This document shows, in pieces, positions 8,801-17,483 of a stretch of 64,000 nt of DNA (position 1 is the stretch's first letter; each line of letters opens with the position of its first letter). This DNA is from an uncultured Lachnospiraceae bacterium (lineage in GTDB: Bacteria; Bacillota; Clostridia; Lachnospirales; Lachnospiraceae). Made by a program: the position numbers and the translations under genes. The DNA lies in the NCBI GenBank assembly GCA_910579085.1, contig CAJTRU010000002.1, positions 28,603-92,602 of the forward strand. The letters are read 5' to 3'. The notes below the pieces were generated by a model. The model made no database searches and was not told where the DNA came from. It worked only from the letters and a program-made list of their open reading frames with translations.

Positions 8801-10433
8801 AAGGTATAGGCCTTCCAGGGTTTACAAATGTACTAAACCGGTCTGTAATTACATTATTGGCAACTTTAACTGCCCCTATCTCTATTATTTCATTACTGGC
8901 TGCCCCAATACCTGTTGTTTCAAGGTCAAATACAACAAATTCACCAGTAAAATCCTGTCCCTTGCTATTATTTACTGTATTTATAAGGTCATCTACAAGA
9001 TAAGCCTCAACACCATAGATAATCTTAAGGTCATCACCAGGCTTTAAGGCATGGTCTGCATCTGGAAAAGACTGTACTACACCGTGGTCAGTAATAGCCA
9101 TTGCCCTGTGCCCCCACCTTTTAGCAGTACTTACATAATCACCTATTGACATTACAGAATCCATTTCACTCATTTGTGTATGTGCGTGAAGTTCAACACG
9201 CTTCATTCCCTGGTAATTATCCATCCGTTTTACACGTTTATCCACACCCGGTTTAATACCACGTATAGAAGAAATAGTAATTTCCCTGCTGAATGTATCA
9301 TAAAGTGGTACACCTTTAAGTTTAATAAACTTTCCTGCCTTTATATTACCACGTATTACATCAGCTTCTTCTTTTGGAATAAATATTTTAGCCTGTATTG
9401 TATCTGTAAAATCAGTTACATTAAACATATATATGATTTTTTCATTTTTAATCTCACGTTCTTCTGTAGAAACAACCTGGCCTTCTATTACAGCTTCCCC
9501 AACTTCGCCTTGTATATCAGCAATCTTAATAATATCACCATCACAGTTTCTTCCATAGAAACATTCTTCATCAGCACCTTTGCCAAAGCCCTGCCCTTTG
9601 TACCTGCCTTTTTGCTTGCTATTGTATTTCTTATTGTAATCTTTGCTGTTATTATTTGCGCCTGCCTGCGTCCTGGAAGATGGCGGTTTCACAGGATTTT
9701 CTGTATGGCTGTCTTTCTCTTTTTTATCAAACATTTCACTTGCAAGGCTTGCACCTGCCATTGTGGCATAATAATTATCTTCAGGATTAACGTTATCGTG
9801 CAAAGTATTATTCTTTTTAACAGAGTCCTTGCCAGTGAGAGCCTGCTTTACATTACTGCCAGCCTGCTTAGGCTTATATACAACAGGCCCTGCCATACCA
9901 TATGTACCAGTAGCTGGAAGTTCATTTATAGAAACTGGTTCAGTATATTTTACATTTACAGATATCTCAAAAGATGCTTTCATACTGAATATCCTGCTTA
10001 TAATTTCTGCCAGCTTCCCTTCCCTTGCCCTGTACATGCTGTCATCTTCACATGAAATATTGATTATACTGCCTGCAATATCCACATTTCCACTGTATAC
10101 CATATTAAATTCAAGTATATTATCCTCTTTTAAAATAAGCAGTATACTGTCATGGTATTCCTCCCAGAAATTCCCAGGTGTATATTGTGATGACAAATTA
10201 AACCTGTCATAAACCTTTGCTGTATAACCTGCCCTTCCAAGTACTCCAGCCAAAGCATATTCAAGCAGCCCTATTTCACGGTATGCAATAATATGGCTGC
10301 TTTCTATATAGATTTCTACTTTTTTAGTTTTTCTTATTACAACAACCCTTGAAACCACAACATCTTTAAAAAGTTTTGCCTGCCTGTCTGTCAGGTTTAA
10401 ATTATCAAACGTTTCAAGTAAAGGTTTTTCCAT
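5853..10433 (-). CDS. polC: DNA polymerase III alpha subunit, Gram-positive PolC type
   Basis: This 1526-residue protein is the main replicative polymerase, extending DNA in the replisome with its own proofreading. Domains in order: N-terminal region with a low-complexity N/K/G-rich linker (about 235-290), OB fold (about 310-400), PHP domain beginning RVELHAHTQMSEMDS (near 412), the inserted DEDDh exonuclease beginning FVVFDLETTG (near 500) and ending with HRAVDDA, then the C-family polymerase core including EPDIDLNFS and a zinc-finger region with two CPEC motifs. The length is slightly above that of Bacillus PolC. The start has an AAGGGGG ribosome site. In Clostridia polC usually follows ispG directly; here a five-gene island lies between them. 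Confidence 0.98.
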   Translation of the reverse strand: MEKPLLETFDNLNLTDRQAKLFKDVVVSRVVVIRKTKKVEIYIESSHIIAYREIGLLEYALAGVLGRAGYTAKVYDRFNLSSQYTPGNFWEEYHDSILLILKEDNILEFNMVYSGNVDIAGSIINISCEDDSMYRAREGKLAEIISRIFSMKASFEISVNVKYTEPVSINELPATGTYGMAGPVVYKPKQAGSNVKQALTGKDSVKKNNTLHDNVNPEDNYYATMAGASLASEMFDKKEKDSHTENPVKPPSSRTQAGANNNSKDYNKKYNSKQKGRYKGQGFGKGADEECFYGRNCDGDIIKIADIQGEVGEAVIEGQVVSTEEREIKNEKIIYMFNVTDFTDTIQAKIFIPKEEADVIRGNIKAGKFIKLKGVPLYDTFSREITISSIRGIKPGVDKRVKRMDNYQGMKRVELHAHTQMSEMDSVMSIGDYVSTAKRWGHRAMAITDHGVVQSFPDADHALKPGDDLKIIYGVEAYLVDDLINTVNNSKGQDFTGEFVVFDLETTGIGAASNEIIEIGAVKVANNVITDRFSTFVNPGRPIPYNIQELTSITDQMVSDAPSIDTVLPEFLDFCGNAVLVAHNASFDTGFIYQKAKDRGIHTDFTVIDTVSMSRAILPELKKYKLDTVAKTLGVSLENHHRAVDDAGATAEIFIKLVKRLEDKGITTLDGLNEFGRPGDETIRKLPSYHAVILAKNETGRVNLYRLVSESHLKYFNRRPKLPKSLYLQYSEGLMIGSACEAGELYRAILEERPEEEIDRLVKFYDYLEIQPLGNNAFMLRDNNRFPHIQDENDLMEINRKIVSLGEEYNKLVVATCDVHFLNAEDEVYRRIIMSGKGFADADQQAPLYYRTTEEMLSEFQYLGSKKAEEIVITNTNLIADMIDYISPCSPRKCPPEIENSDNDLREICYNKAHSIYGKDLPPVVVERLERELNSIISNGYAVMYIIAQKLVWKSNEDGYLVGSRGSVGSSFVATMAGITEVNPLSAHYYCPECHYYDFDSEDVKAFAGSSACDMPDKKCPECGHMLEKDGHDIPFETFLGFKGDKEPDIDLNFSSEYQSNAHDYTEVIFGAGHTFRAGTVGTLADKTAYGYVKKYYEEHEETKRKAEIERISEGCTGVRRSTGQHPGGIVVLPMGEEIYTFTPVQHPANDMSTKIITTHFDYHKIDANLLKLDILGHQDPTMIRMLEDLTDVDASKIRMDDAKVLSLFENTTALGIKPEDIGGCTLGCLGLPEFGTQFVHGMLMEAKPKNFSDLVRISGLSHGTNVWLDNAQYFIANGDCTLSTAICTRDDIMTYLIRMGVENERSFKIMESVRKGKGLTPDMEEDMLACNVPEWYIESCKRIKYMFPKAHAAAYVMMAIRVAYFKVYYPLAYYAAFFSIRATSFNYELMCLGRERLEYYMEDYRKRKNELSDKEKDTYEDMRIVQEMYARGFGFVKLDIYRAKANRFQITDGKLMPSFSTIDGLGDKAAEMIEDEASKGKFLSREDFKNRCKVSEKVVEAMADMGLMGDMPHSNQMSIMDFLAM

Positions 10434-10533
10434 TGGATTTAATCCCCCTTAAGCCTTTGCCATCCAGTAATTTTTTATAATACTTATATTTCCTGCATTA
10501 AAAGCCTGCCAATATATTATTATAGATAACAGG

Positions 10534-10872
10534 TTAAGCTGGAAATACTTTAGTACAATTTTCTAAATCCTCTGTCTCATTTTCTGAAATATATATTTCT
10601 GCACTTTCTGACAAATCATTCTTAAGAAATTTCTTCTTCTGGAATAACTCCACAATATCTTTATAATCCTGGGCAGCATTTTCTGTTTTAAGCCATATGC
10701 CAAGCAAATCCCTGCCATTTTCTGAATCCAGGCTGCTGTCAATATAATCATACCCATTATCCTGTATTCTGCCGTCCGTAACTTCTTCTATAGAATCGGG
10801 TATTTTATAGCGCAAATCTAAATCAGGATTTACAAGTTTAGTCGGTTCTAATAAAATAATAATCGTCTGCAT
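10534..10872 (-). CDS. Hypothetical acidic protein, last gene of the Fic-like island
   Basis: This 112-residue acidic protein has no motif I recognise. It begins MQTIIILLEPTKL and is rich in Asp and Glu, with no signal peptide or membrane segment. Its ATG overlaps the stop of the upstream gene in a TAATG junction, so it is translationally coupled to the P-loop-like protein. Small acidic proteins at the end of a toxin-like operon are sometimes immunity or DNA-mimic proteins, but that is only a suggestion from context. Confidence 0.65.
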   Translation of the reverse strand: MQTIIILLEPTKLVNPDLDLRYKIPDSIEEVTDGRIQDNGYDYIDSSLDSENGRDLLGIWLKTENAAQDYKDIVELFQKKKFLKNDLSESAEIYISENETEDLENCTKVFPA

Positions 10873-11948
10873 TACTTTTCCTCCATTTTAACTCCATTTT
10901 CTATATTAATATCTGAAAATAAATTATTAGAAATACTGCTGTTATCTTCAGTAAATTTTTTAAAATCTTTTCTAAAAAGTGTATAACAAATACTTTTACT
11001 CCCTATATACGAATATTCTTTTTTATGTGCAAGATGTTCAAGTAACAAAGTAAATAAAGCAGAATGTTCTATCTTTACATCACATAAGCCACATTTTATT
11101 CCATTTTTAATACAATTAATATATTCTGATATATTAGATTTAGAGTAAATATTACCACAATGTGCCAGCAATAAACTCTCACAATAAGTTTCTCCATCAA
11201 CCTGGTTTAGCTGTATATTATCTTTTATATGTTTTTTAACATCATCTACATTAAAATCTGAACTTAACATAAACTCTTCAAAACATGCTGGCAGAAATAA
11301 ATCTAATGTTTCAAGATTATCTCTTCTTTCAATAATATCTAACAATATATTTCCAAACTTAGGATTATCTGCAATAACAAATGGGCTCTTTTTATGTTTA
11401 AGATACTTATAAATACGGTCTTTGCCAGATGCAGCACAAAAACTATAGCCTGTTTTTTCTGTATAATATTCTGCAATAGATTTTGAGTCTTCTGTAATAT
11501 AAATATCATTATCAATATATGCGTGCTTGTTTATATTTACAAAAGCTTTTGATAATTTAAATGGAGGACTAGTATTATCCAGAACATAAATAGCATCAAC
11601 AGAATAATTAATCTGTTTTATTTTCATTCTGCCAATTACAATAGCAAATCCATTAACTTTCTTAAGTTTTCCAAAAAAATCATTAAAATTATTTGGAGAA
11701 AAGTTAAGTTCATCTATTATATAACATACTTCATTTGTTACATGGATTTGTGGCAATACAGTGGTATTATCAAGAAAAACCAGCGGTATATTTGATTTTA
11801 ACCTGCTATTAATATTTGCTGCTTCCAGAACAGCATATAATGCAGTTTTGTATACACCGCTTTTTTCACCTGTAGATTTATACCCTCCAATTACATTAAT
11901 ATGATGTTGGAATTCATATTCTAACACATCTGAAGAAATTTTAATCAT
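10872..11948 (-). CDS. Hypothetical protein with degenerate P-loop and Walker B-like motif
   Basis: I do not recognise a family. Of two in-frame starts, the ATG at 11948 is preferred over 11975 because GGAGG lies 8 bases before it; that gives 358 residues. The N-terminal part has a glycine-rich strand-loop, INVIGGYKSTGEKSGVYKTAL (split: GGYKSTGEKSG), which resembles but does not match a Walker A. VCYIIDELN about 60 residues later looks like Walker B (hhhhDE). The rest is soluble, Asn/Lys/Ile-rich and contains several Cys. The start overlaps the end of the DUF4869-like gene by 8 bases and its stop overlaps the next ATG, so it is tightly coupled within the island. Confidence 0.7.
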   Translation of the reverse strand: MIKISSDVLEYEFQHHINVIGGYKSTGEKSGVYKTALYAVLEAANINSRLKSNIPLVFLDNTTVLPQIHVTNEVCYIIDELNFSPNNFNDFFGKLKKVNGFAIVIGRMKIKQINYSVDAIYVLDNTSPPFKLSKAFVNINKHAYIDNDIYITEDSKSIAEYYTEKTGYSFCAASGKDRIYKYLKHKKSPFVIADNPKFGNILLDIIERRDNLETLDLFLPACFEEFMLSSDFNVDDVKKHIKDNIQLNQVDGETYCESLLLAHCGNIYSKSNISEYINCIKNGIKCGLCDVKIEHSALFTLLLEHLAHKKEYSYIGSKSICYTLFRKDFKKFTEDNSSISNNLFSDINIENGVKMEEK

Positions 11949-12399
11949 TATATTTTTCCTCCAGCCAGCCATCAACTAAATCATCATAATTATCCAAGTC
12001 AAAACTTGTACCATCTTTTTGTAAATCCAGCCTGCGGAGATAACGTTCTGGTAAATATCTGTATGTCAGGACTGTCCTGTCACAATACTCACAAAAATCA
12101 GCAACACATTTAAATGCATTGTCTCCACACTGGGTAACATTAAAAACTATTTCTGGATATAACCATATAAGTATTGCTGTTTTAGAACCTGTACTTAAAT
12201 ATTCAGGAGGGATTATCCTTCCGAGCCTGTCTTTTAATACAAATCCGTCTACTAATTTTGTACCATCTACATAATCCATAATTATTTGTACAACTTTATT
12301 AGTAAACCAGAATTCTTTTTTATTTATAGAAAAAAAAGTCCTGGAATCAACATACACAGGCATTGTTGTTTTTCTTTTCTGAAAAATCAAATTAAGCAT
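11941..12399 (-). CDS. DUF4869-like protein
   Basis: The preferred start is the ATG at 12399 (MLNLIF), which has AAAGGAG 6 bases upstream; the upstream in-frame ATG at 12423 has no such site. That gives 152 residues. The region PPEYLSTGSKTAILI followed by PEIVFNVTQCGDNAFK resembles DUF4869 proteins, small cytoplasmic proteins of Firmicutes with no known activity that I recall next to ATPase-like genes. It lies 37 bases after the Fic-like gene and overlaps the next gene by 8 bases. The family call is from memory of the conserved block and is moderately sure. Confidence 0.65.
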   Translation of the reverse strand: MLNLIFQKRKTTMPVYVDSRTFFSINKKEFWFTNKVVQIIMDYVDGTKLVDGFVLKDRLGRIIPPEYLSTGSKTAILIWLYPEIVFNVTQCGDNAFKCVADFCEYCDRTVLTYRYLPERYLRRLDLQKDGTSFDLDNYDDLVDGWLEEKYND

Positions 12400-12436
12400 A
12401 CCAGCTCCTTTATTATTGACCAAACTATAAAAATGC

Positions 12437-13099
12437 TTATCTGTTAAATTTCATTCCATCTATACAGTTATTATATAAAAATTCTTTAATTTTATATGTG
12501 TTATTTGTTTCGTAAAATTCAATTAACAACTTGTAGAATTCATTTATATCTTTCTGGCTTACAGTTATAATCCCTCTGCCATATTGTATCATTATCTTAT
12601 TACCAATAAGCATCGCCAGCCGTTTGTTGCCCTCATAAAATAATTGTGCCCTCATAAGATATAACATAATATCTAATGCATTATTATATGGCCCAGCCTG
12701 GCTGGCAGTAATTTCATGTATTTTATTACATATTTTTTCTTTATCTGGCATTTCAGAAATATATTTTGTACCACCAATTCTTACTTCTTCCATTCTTATG
12801 CTTCCAGCATTTATAATTGTAAACCTGCCTAATAACATATGGACTTTTTCTATAAATTCCAAATCCAGTTCATCATTAATATGTCCTAGTAAAAACTGCC
12901 ATGCATGTTTTAAGTCATTTATAGCATTTATATCCTCTATTGTATATCCAGATACAGACATACCATTATAAACTGCCTGTGTATCTGGATATGTTATGCC
13001 AATGCCTTCAAGATTAGCGCTTTTCCAGATATAATCCACAATATTCCTTTTGGCAAGAAATATATTTTCTTCTTGTGTCATATTGTATTTTGAATTCAT
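12437..13099 (-). CDS. Fic-family protein with catalytic His replaced by Gln
   Basis: This 220-residue protein has the Fic fold signature AQLFYEGNKRLAMLIGNK (residues 151-168). The consensus is H-x-F-x-(D/E)-G-N-x-R; here position 152 is Gln instead of the His that deprotonates the target hydroxyl, while F154, E156, G157, N158 and R160 are kept. The N-terminal SANLEG (S27, E31, G32) matches the (S/T)xxxE(G/N) inhibitory motif that blocks ATP binding in class II Fic proteins. Fic enzymes usually AMPylate Ser, Thr or Tyr; without His this one may be inactive, may bind only, or may catalyse another transfer. It is the second gene of a five-gene island between ispG and polC. Confidence 0.82.
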   Translation of the reverse strand: MNSKYNMTQEENIFLAKRNIVDYIWKSANLEGIGITYPDTQAVYNGMSVSGYTIEDINAINDLKHAWQFLLGHINDELDLEFIEKVHMLLGRFTIINAGSIRMEEVRIGGTKYISEMPDKEKICNKIHEITASQAGPYNNALDIMLYLMRAQLFYEGNKRLAMLIGNKIMIQYGRGIITVSQKDINEFYKLLIEFYETNNTYKIKEFLYNNCIDGMKFNR

Positions 13100-13113
13100 T
13101 ATAAGCCTGTCCT

Positions 13114-13644
13114 TTATGCATCCTTGGCATGTTTTATAGAATAGCCTGCCTCTTTAGCATATCCGTTTAATTCTTCAAGCAGTTCTAAAGGACATGGAAA
13201 TAAAACAAGGTCATCACCATCAAATTCAATATTAGCAATACAATAGCCTTCAGATGCCCAGTTTCCATCCAGCACTTCACACCACTCAAATGTGTCTGCA
13301 TCTTCATCAAACCAGTCTGCATTTATTGGAAGGTTATAGACTTTTGTGCCATTAAAGTCTTGTACAACGTCTATAAAATCTTCCAGGAACTCACTTGTAT
13401 CTACCTCACATACATAGCCATATTTCTGAAGAATATCAATCATTCCAAGCCATCTTATCCCGTCTTCTTCAACTTCACCTTCTTCTATATCCTCTGGAGT
13501 AATCCCACGTTCATCATAATCTACAATGTTATTTTTAAAATATGTATCTGTGTCATTAACACAGATATTTATATCATCCATTACATCATTGTCATCATTT
13601 GAAATTATTTTTGCTATTTTTTCAATTGCATTTTTCTCTGGCAT
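13114..13644 (-). CDS. Hypothetical acidic protein, possibly DUF6630-like
   Basis: This 176-residue, strongly acidic protein is the first gene of the island, 14 bases before the Fic-like gene. It starts after AAAGGAGTGG. A long Asp/Glu-rich N-terminal half is followed by WFDEDADTFEWCEVLDGNWASEGY-type sequence (key: WFDEDAD, EWCEVLD) and VLFPCPLELLEEL, which recalls DUF6630/SMI1-like small proteins; I am not sure of this. No signal peptide. SMI1-like folds often serve as immunity proteins, so a protective role in the operon is possible but unproven. Confidence 0.6.
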   Translation of the reverse strand: MPEKNAIEKIAKIISNDDNDVMDDINICVNDTDTYFKNNIVDYDERGITPEDIEEGEVEEDGIRWLGMIDILQKYGYVCEVDTSEFLEDFIDVVQDFNGTKVYNLPINADWFDEDADTFEWCEVLDGNWASEGYCIANIEFDGDDLVLFPCPLELLEELNGYAKEAGYSIKHAKDA

Positions 13645-13766
13645 GTTTTAAACCACTCCTTTATATCTTTTTATTATATAAACTTAATATCATTTAAACA
13701 TTAGATATGCTTTAAACTACGTATATTAATGTTTTACTATGTTTTTCACATATAATTTTATACACT

Positions 13767-14831
13767 TTATTTTGCCAGTTCTGAAAAAATCTCTTCTTTA
13801 AGTACATCAAGAAGTTTATCTTCAGGTACTTTCTTAATTATTTCACCTTTCCTTATAAGAAGTCCCTCACCTTTTCCGCCAGCAATGCCTAAATCAGCTT
13901 CCTTTGCTTCTCCTGGCCCGTTTACTGCACATCCCATTACAGCCACTTTAAGTTCTTTGTCTGTAATAATATTCTGTACCATTTGTTCAACTTCATTGGC
14001 AAGTTTTATAAGGTTTATCTGCGTACGCCCGCAGGTAGGGCATGATACAACTGTAACACCTCCCTTTCTTAAGCCAAGTGTCCTTAAAATTAATTTAGCA
14101 GAAACCACTTCCTGTACAGGGTCTTCTGTAAGTGAAACACGTATAGTGTCACCTATTCCCTGGTAAAGAATATTTCCAAGCCCAATAGCAGATTTTATAT
14201 TTCCGCTTAACATCGTGCCTGATTCCGTAATTCCTACATGAAGAGGATAATCTGTCTGTTTTGCAATAATCTCATGTGCCTTTATGCACATAAGCACATC
14301 TGAGGATTTTATACTGATTACAAGGTTGTCATATCCCATATCCTCAACCGCTTTTACTTGCAGAAGTGCGCTTTTGACAAGCCCGTCTGCTGTAACACCG
14401 CCATATTCTTTTATAATTTCTTTTTCAAGTGAACCACTATTTACTCCAACACGTATTGGGATATTTCTTTCTTTTGCCGCACTGGCAACTGCACGTACTT
14501 TGTCTTTATCACCTATATTGCCTGGATTAATCCTTATTTTATCTGCACCGTTCTCTATTGCAGCAATAGCAAGTTTATAATCAAAATGTATGTCAGCCAC
14601 AAGTGGTATGTGTATAGCTTTTTTTATTTCTTTTAACGCTTTTGCAGCTTCCATGTCTGGAACAGCACATCTTATAATATCACACCCAGCTTTTTCCAGA
14701 TTGTATATCTGTTCTATTGTAGCATTTATATCAGATGTTTTTGTATTGGTCATAGACTGGATTGCTACAGGATTACCGCCGCCTATTTTTACGCCGCCTA
14801 TATTAACCACTTTTGTATTATACCTGTACAT
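13767..14831 (-). CDS. ispG: 4-hydroxy-3-methylbut-2-en-1-yl diphosphate synthase (flavodoxin)
   Basis: IspG (GcpE) converts methylerythritol cyclodiphosphate to HMBPP in the non-mevalonate isoprenoid pathway, using a [4Fe-4S] cluster. The ATG at 14831 (MYRYNTKVVNIGGVKIGGGNP) is chosen because GGAGG lies 5 bases upstream; a longer reading frame from 14903 adds 24 non-conserved residues. The 354-residue length is normal. The TIM-barrel part has ADIHFDYKLAI and RINPGNIG; the cluster ligands are in SCPTCGRTQ and MGCAVNGPGEA near the C-terminus. It follows rseP at 79 bases, part of the isoprenoid/lipid operon. Confidence 0.96.
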   Translation of the reverse strand: MYRYNTKVVNIGGVKIGGGNPVAIQSMTNTKTSDINATIEQIYNLEKAGCDIIRCAVPDMEAAKALKEIKKAIHIPLVADIHFDYKLAIAAIENGADKIRINPGNIGDKDKVRAVASAAKERNIPIRVGVNSGSLEKEIIKEYGGVTADGLVKSALLQVKAVEDMGYDNLVISIKSSDVLMCIKAHEIIAKQTDYPLHVGITESGTMLSGNIKSAIGLGNILYQGIGDTIRVSLTEDPVQEVVSAKLILRTLGLRKGGVTVVSCPTCGRTQINLIKLANEVEQMVQNIITDKELKVAVMGCAVNGPGEAKEADLGIAGGKGEGLLIRKGEIIKKVPEDKLLDVLKEEIFSELAK

Positions 14832-14910
14832 AAAATCCTCCATTCCTGCCGTTTCCAGACGATACGGCTGCACTACTGCAAATAATCCAATATTTAATAT
14901 CACTATACAA

Positions 14911-16269
14911 TTATTTAATAATCTTAATTATATCATTATACATTACAAATACCATAAAGAGCATTAGGACTACAAGCCCTGCAAAGTGTACAAACCCTTC
15001 CTTTTCCCTGTCAACAGGCTTTCCACGTATAGCCTCTATAAGTATAAATACAAGCCTGCCGCCATCAAGGGCTGGAAGCGGAAGAAGGTTCATTACACCA
15101 AGGTTTGCACTAAGCAGTACTGACATATAGAGCATCTGTATTATTACAGCCATTATTCCAAGGCTCTTGCTCTGGTCAATAGCACTTCCTACAACATTTA
15201 CAATACCTACAGGCCCTGACACATCATTCATTGACAGTTTACCCGTAATTAGCTGTCCAAGGCTTGCAACAGTGGTAACTATCCAGTATTTTACTTCAAC
15301 AAAACTATATTTAATTACATCAAGTGCGTTTCCGCCTTTTTCATCAAATGCAGCATTAAAACCAAGTGTATATGTCTCATATTCTGCTGGCTGGACCATG
15401 AATTCCTGTTCTGTCCCGTCACGTTCTATTAAGAAATTAATTCCACTTCCGTTTTTATTTACTGAGTTCATTGCATCGCTAAGTTCGCCTGCATTGGACA
15501 CATTAACACCATCTACAGATTTTATAATGTCGCCTGCTTTAATGCCTGCTTTCTCAAATGAACCCCCTTCTGTCACCTGTGTTATCTTAGTCCCTTCTTC
15601 CCTGTCCGATGGGTATGAGAAGCCAAAAAGGCTGGCTTTATAATAAGGGTCAATACTAAATGTTTTAGTTTCACCATCACGTTCGACCACAACTTCAACT
15701 TTATCACCTGTAAGCGGATGAAGCTGTGTGTAGGTAAGTATTTCACGTCCTATAGTAATCTTTTTGCCATTAATGCTTTTAACCACATCCCCTGTTTCAA
15801 GCCCGCTTTTATCTGCTGGCTGGTTTGTGTATATCTGTCTTATTACAGGATAATCAATCCCCGAATATGAAAGTATTATAATTGCAAATACAAATGCAAG
15901 TATAAAGTTAAAGAATGGGCCTGCAAATACTACTGAAAATCTTGCCCATACACCTTTGCTGTTAAATGAGTTTTCAGCGTCATTGTCTTCATCTTCACCA
16001 ATCATTGCACATGAACCGCCGATTGGAAAAAGTTTCCACGAGTATTTTGTTACATCCTGCCAGTTTTCCCTGCTTTCAAATTCTTTCTGTGAGCATAAAA
16101 GCTTTATTACATGGCCATCTTTTGTTTTAGCATATGTTATTAACCTTGGCCCCATGCCTACGGAAAACTCTGGAACGCCTATGCCGTTCTTTTTGGCAAG
16201 GAGAAAATGTCCTAGTTCATGTATTACTACAATCACTGTAAATATAAGTAATGCTACGATAATATTCAT
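14911..16269 (-). CDS. rseP: Site-2 intramembrane zinc metalloprotease RseP
   Basis: This 452-residue M50 protease cuts membrane-embedded anti-sigma factors or remnant signal peptides. It shows HELGH (H17, E18, H21) in the first membrane helix, two PDZ domains (about 145-215 and 225-300), and the second metal-binding element LLPLPALDGGRL near residue 405 followed by a last membrane helix. Length and topology fit the family. It sits between dxr (17 bases) and ispG, the usual position in Clostridia. The start has GAGGT in front. Confidence 0.95.
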   Translation of the reverse strand: MNIIVALLIFTVIVVIHELGHFLLAKKNGIGVPEFSVGMGPRLITYAKTKDGHVIKLLCSQKEFESRENWQDVTKYSWKLFPIGGSCAMIGEDEDNDAENSFNSKGVWARFSVVFAGPFFNFILAFVFAIIILSYSGIDYPVIRQIYTNQPADKSGLETGDVVKSINGKKITIGREILTYTQLHPLTGDKVEVVVERDGETKTFSIDPYYKASLFGFSYPSDREEGTKITQVTEGGSFEKAGIKAGDIIKSVDGVNVSNAGELSDAMNSVNKNGSGINFLIERDGTEQEFMVQPAEYETYTLGFNAAFDEKGGNALDVIKYSFVEVKYWIVTTVASLGQLITGKLSMNDVSGPVGIVNVVGSAIDQSKSLGIMAVIIQMLYMSVLLSANLGVMNLLPLPALDGGRLVFILIEAIRGKPVDREKEGFVHFAGLVVLMLFMVFVMYNDIIKIIK

Positions 16270-16286
16270 TATAAAACCTCCATATT

Positions 16287-17447
16287 TTACAAATATCTGC
16301 TTTCAATATACCTGTAAACATCCTGTTCCACTTCTAGTATATCACTTAATGACGGATTATCAATATTTTTATGTGCTGCCATACATTCTTTAATAATTTC
16401 TGTTATCTTAAGAAAACCTGTCTGGCCAGCAAGGAACATTGCAACCGCTTTTTCATTAGCAGCATTAAATACTGTAAGCATACTGCCTCCAGCCTCTCCT
16501 GCTTTATATGCAAGTGCCAGGCCTTCAAATGTTTCCAGGTCAGGTTTTTCAAATGTAATCTGTGGTATCTTATAGAAGTCAAGGCGCTCTCCTGGAAGGT
16601 GGTTTCTTTCAGGATAACATAGCGCATACTGTATAGGAAGCTTCATATCTGGAGTCCCAAGCTGTGCAATTACTGCACCGTCTTTAAATTCTACCATTGA
16701 ATGTATTATGCTCTGGGGCTGGATTACTACCTCAATATTTTCAAGTTCCATGCCAAAAAGCCATTTAGCTTCAATTACTTCAAGGCCTTTGTTGACCATT
16801 GTTGCGGAGTCAATAGTAATCTTTTTGCCCATTGACCAGTTAGGATGTTTAAGCGCATCAGCAGGTGTTATATTGCTAAGCATATCTTTCTTCATTCCAC
16901 GGAAAGGCCCGCCTGATGCAGTAAGTATAATTTTTGACGGTTTATTGCCATGCTGTCCCCCAATACACTGGAATATTGCTGAATGTTCACTGTCAACTGG
17001 GAGAAGCTTTACTTTATGTTTATTAACCATAGGCATAATAATATGCCCTGCTGTAACAAGTGTTTCTTTATTGGCAAACGCTATGTCTTTTCCTGACTGG
17101 ATTGCTTCTATTACGGGTTTTATGCCTATCATGCCAGTAACAGCAGCAACTACTGTATCTGCACCTTGTATTGCTGCACATTCTGTTAATCCTTCCATTC
17201 CTGTTACAATATCTATATGCTTATAGTCCCCGCCTTTTGCCTCAAGACGTTTTTTTAATACAAGTGCCTTACTGCTGTCATATACACATGCCATTTGTGG
17301 CATAAACTGTTCTATCTGTTTTTCAAGAAGTTCTATATTATTTCCAGCAGCAAGCGCTTTTACATGCAAACCACTGTTATTTTTAACCACTTCAAGTGTC
17401 TGTGTCCCAATAGAGCCTGTAGAACCAAGTATAACTATTTCTTTCAT
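16287..17447 (-). CDS. dxr: 1-deoxy-D-xylulose-5-phosphate reductoisomerase
   Basis: Dxr makes methylerythritol phosphate from DXP with NADPH, the first committed step of the isoprenoid pathway completed by ispG here. The 386 residues include the NADPH-binding GSTGSIG at the N-terminus, NKETLV, the metal and substrate motif PVDSEHSAIFQ, SGGPFRG and KITIDSATMVNKGLE. Normal length; AGAAAAAATG start context with GGAG upstream. Confidence 0.96.
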   Translation of the reverse strand: MKEIVILGSTGSIGTQTLEVVKNNSGLHVKALAAGNNIELLEKQIEQFMPQMACVYDSSKALVLKKRLEAKGGDYKHIDIVTGMEGLTECAAIQGADTVVAAVTGMIGIKPVIEAIQSGKDIAFANKETLVTAGHIIMPMVNKHKVKLLPVDSEHSAIFQCIGGQHGNKPSKIILTASGGPFRGMKKDMLSNITPADALKHPNWSMGKKITIDSATMVNKGLEVIEAKWLFGMELENIEVVIQPQSIIHSMVEFKDGAVIAQLGTPDMKLPIQYALCYPERNHLPGERLDFYKIPQITFEKPDLETFEGLALAYKAGEAGGSMLTVFNAANEKAVAMFLAGQTGFLKITEIIKECMAAHKNIDNPSLSDILEVEQDVYRYIESRYL

Positions 17448-17483
17448 TTTTTCTCCATTCCTGTAAAGATGGCACAGCTTGTT

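Noticed and set aside
9174..10055. Long open frame of 293 codons on the plus strand
   Set aside because: It lies wholly antisense to polC, has low-complexity Phe/Ile/Tyr-rich composition and no ribosome site; it is a reading-frame shadow.
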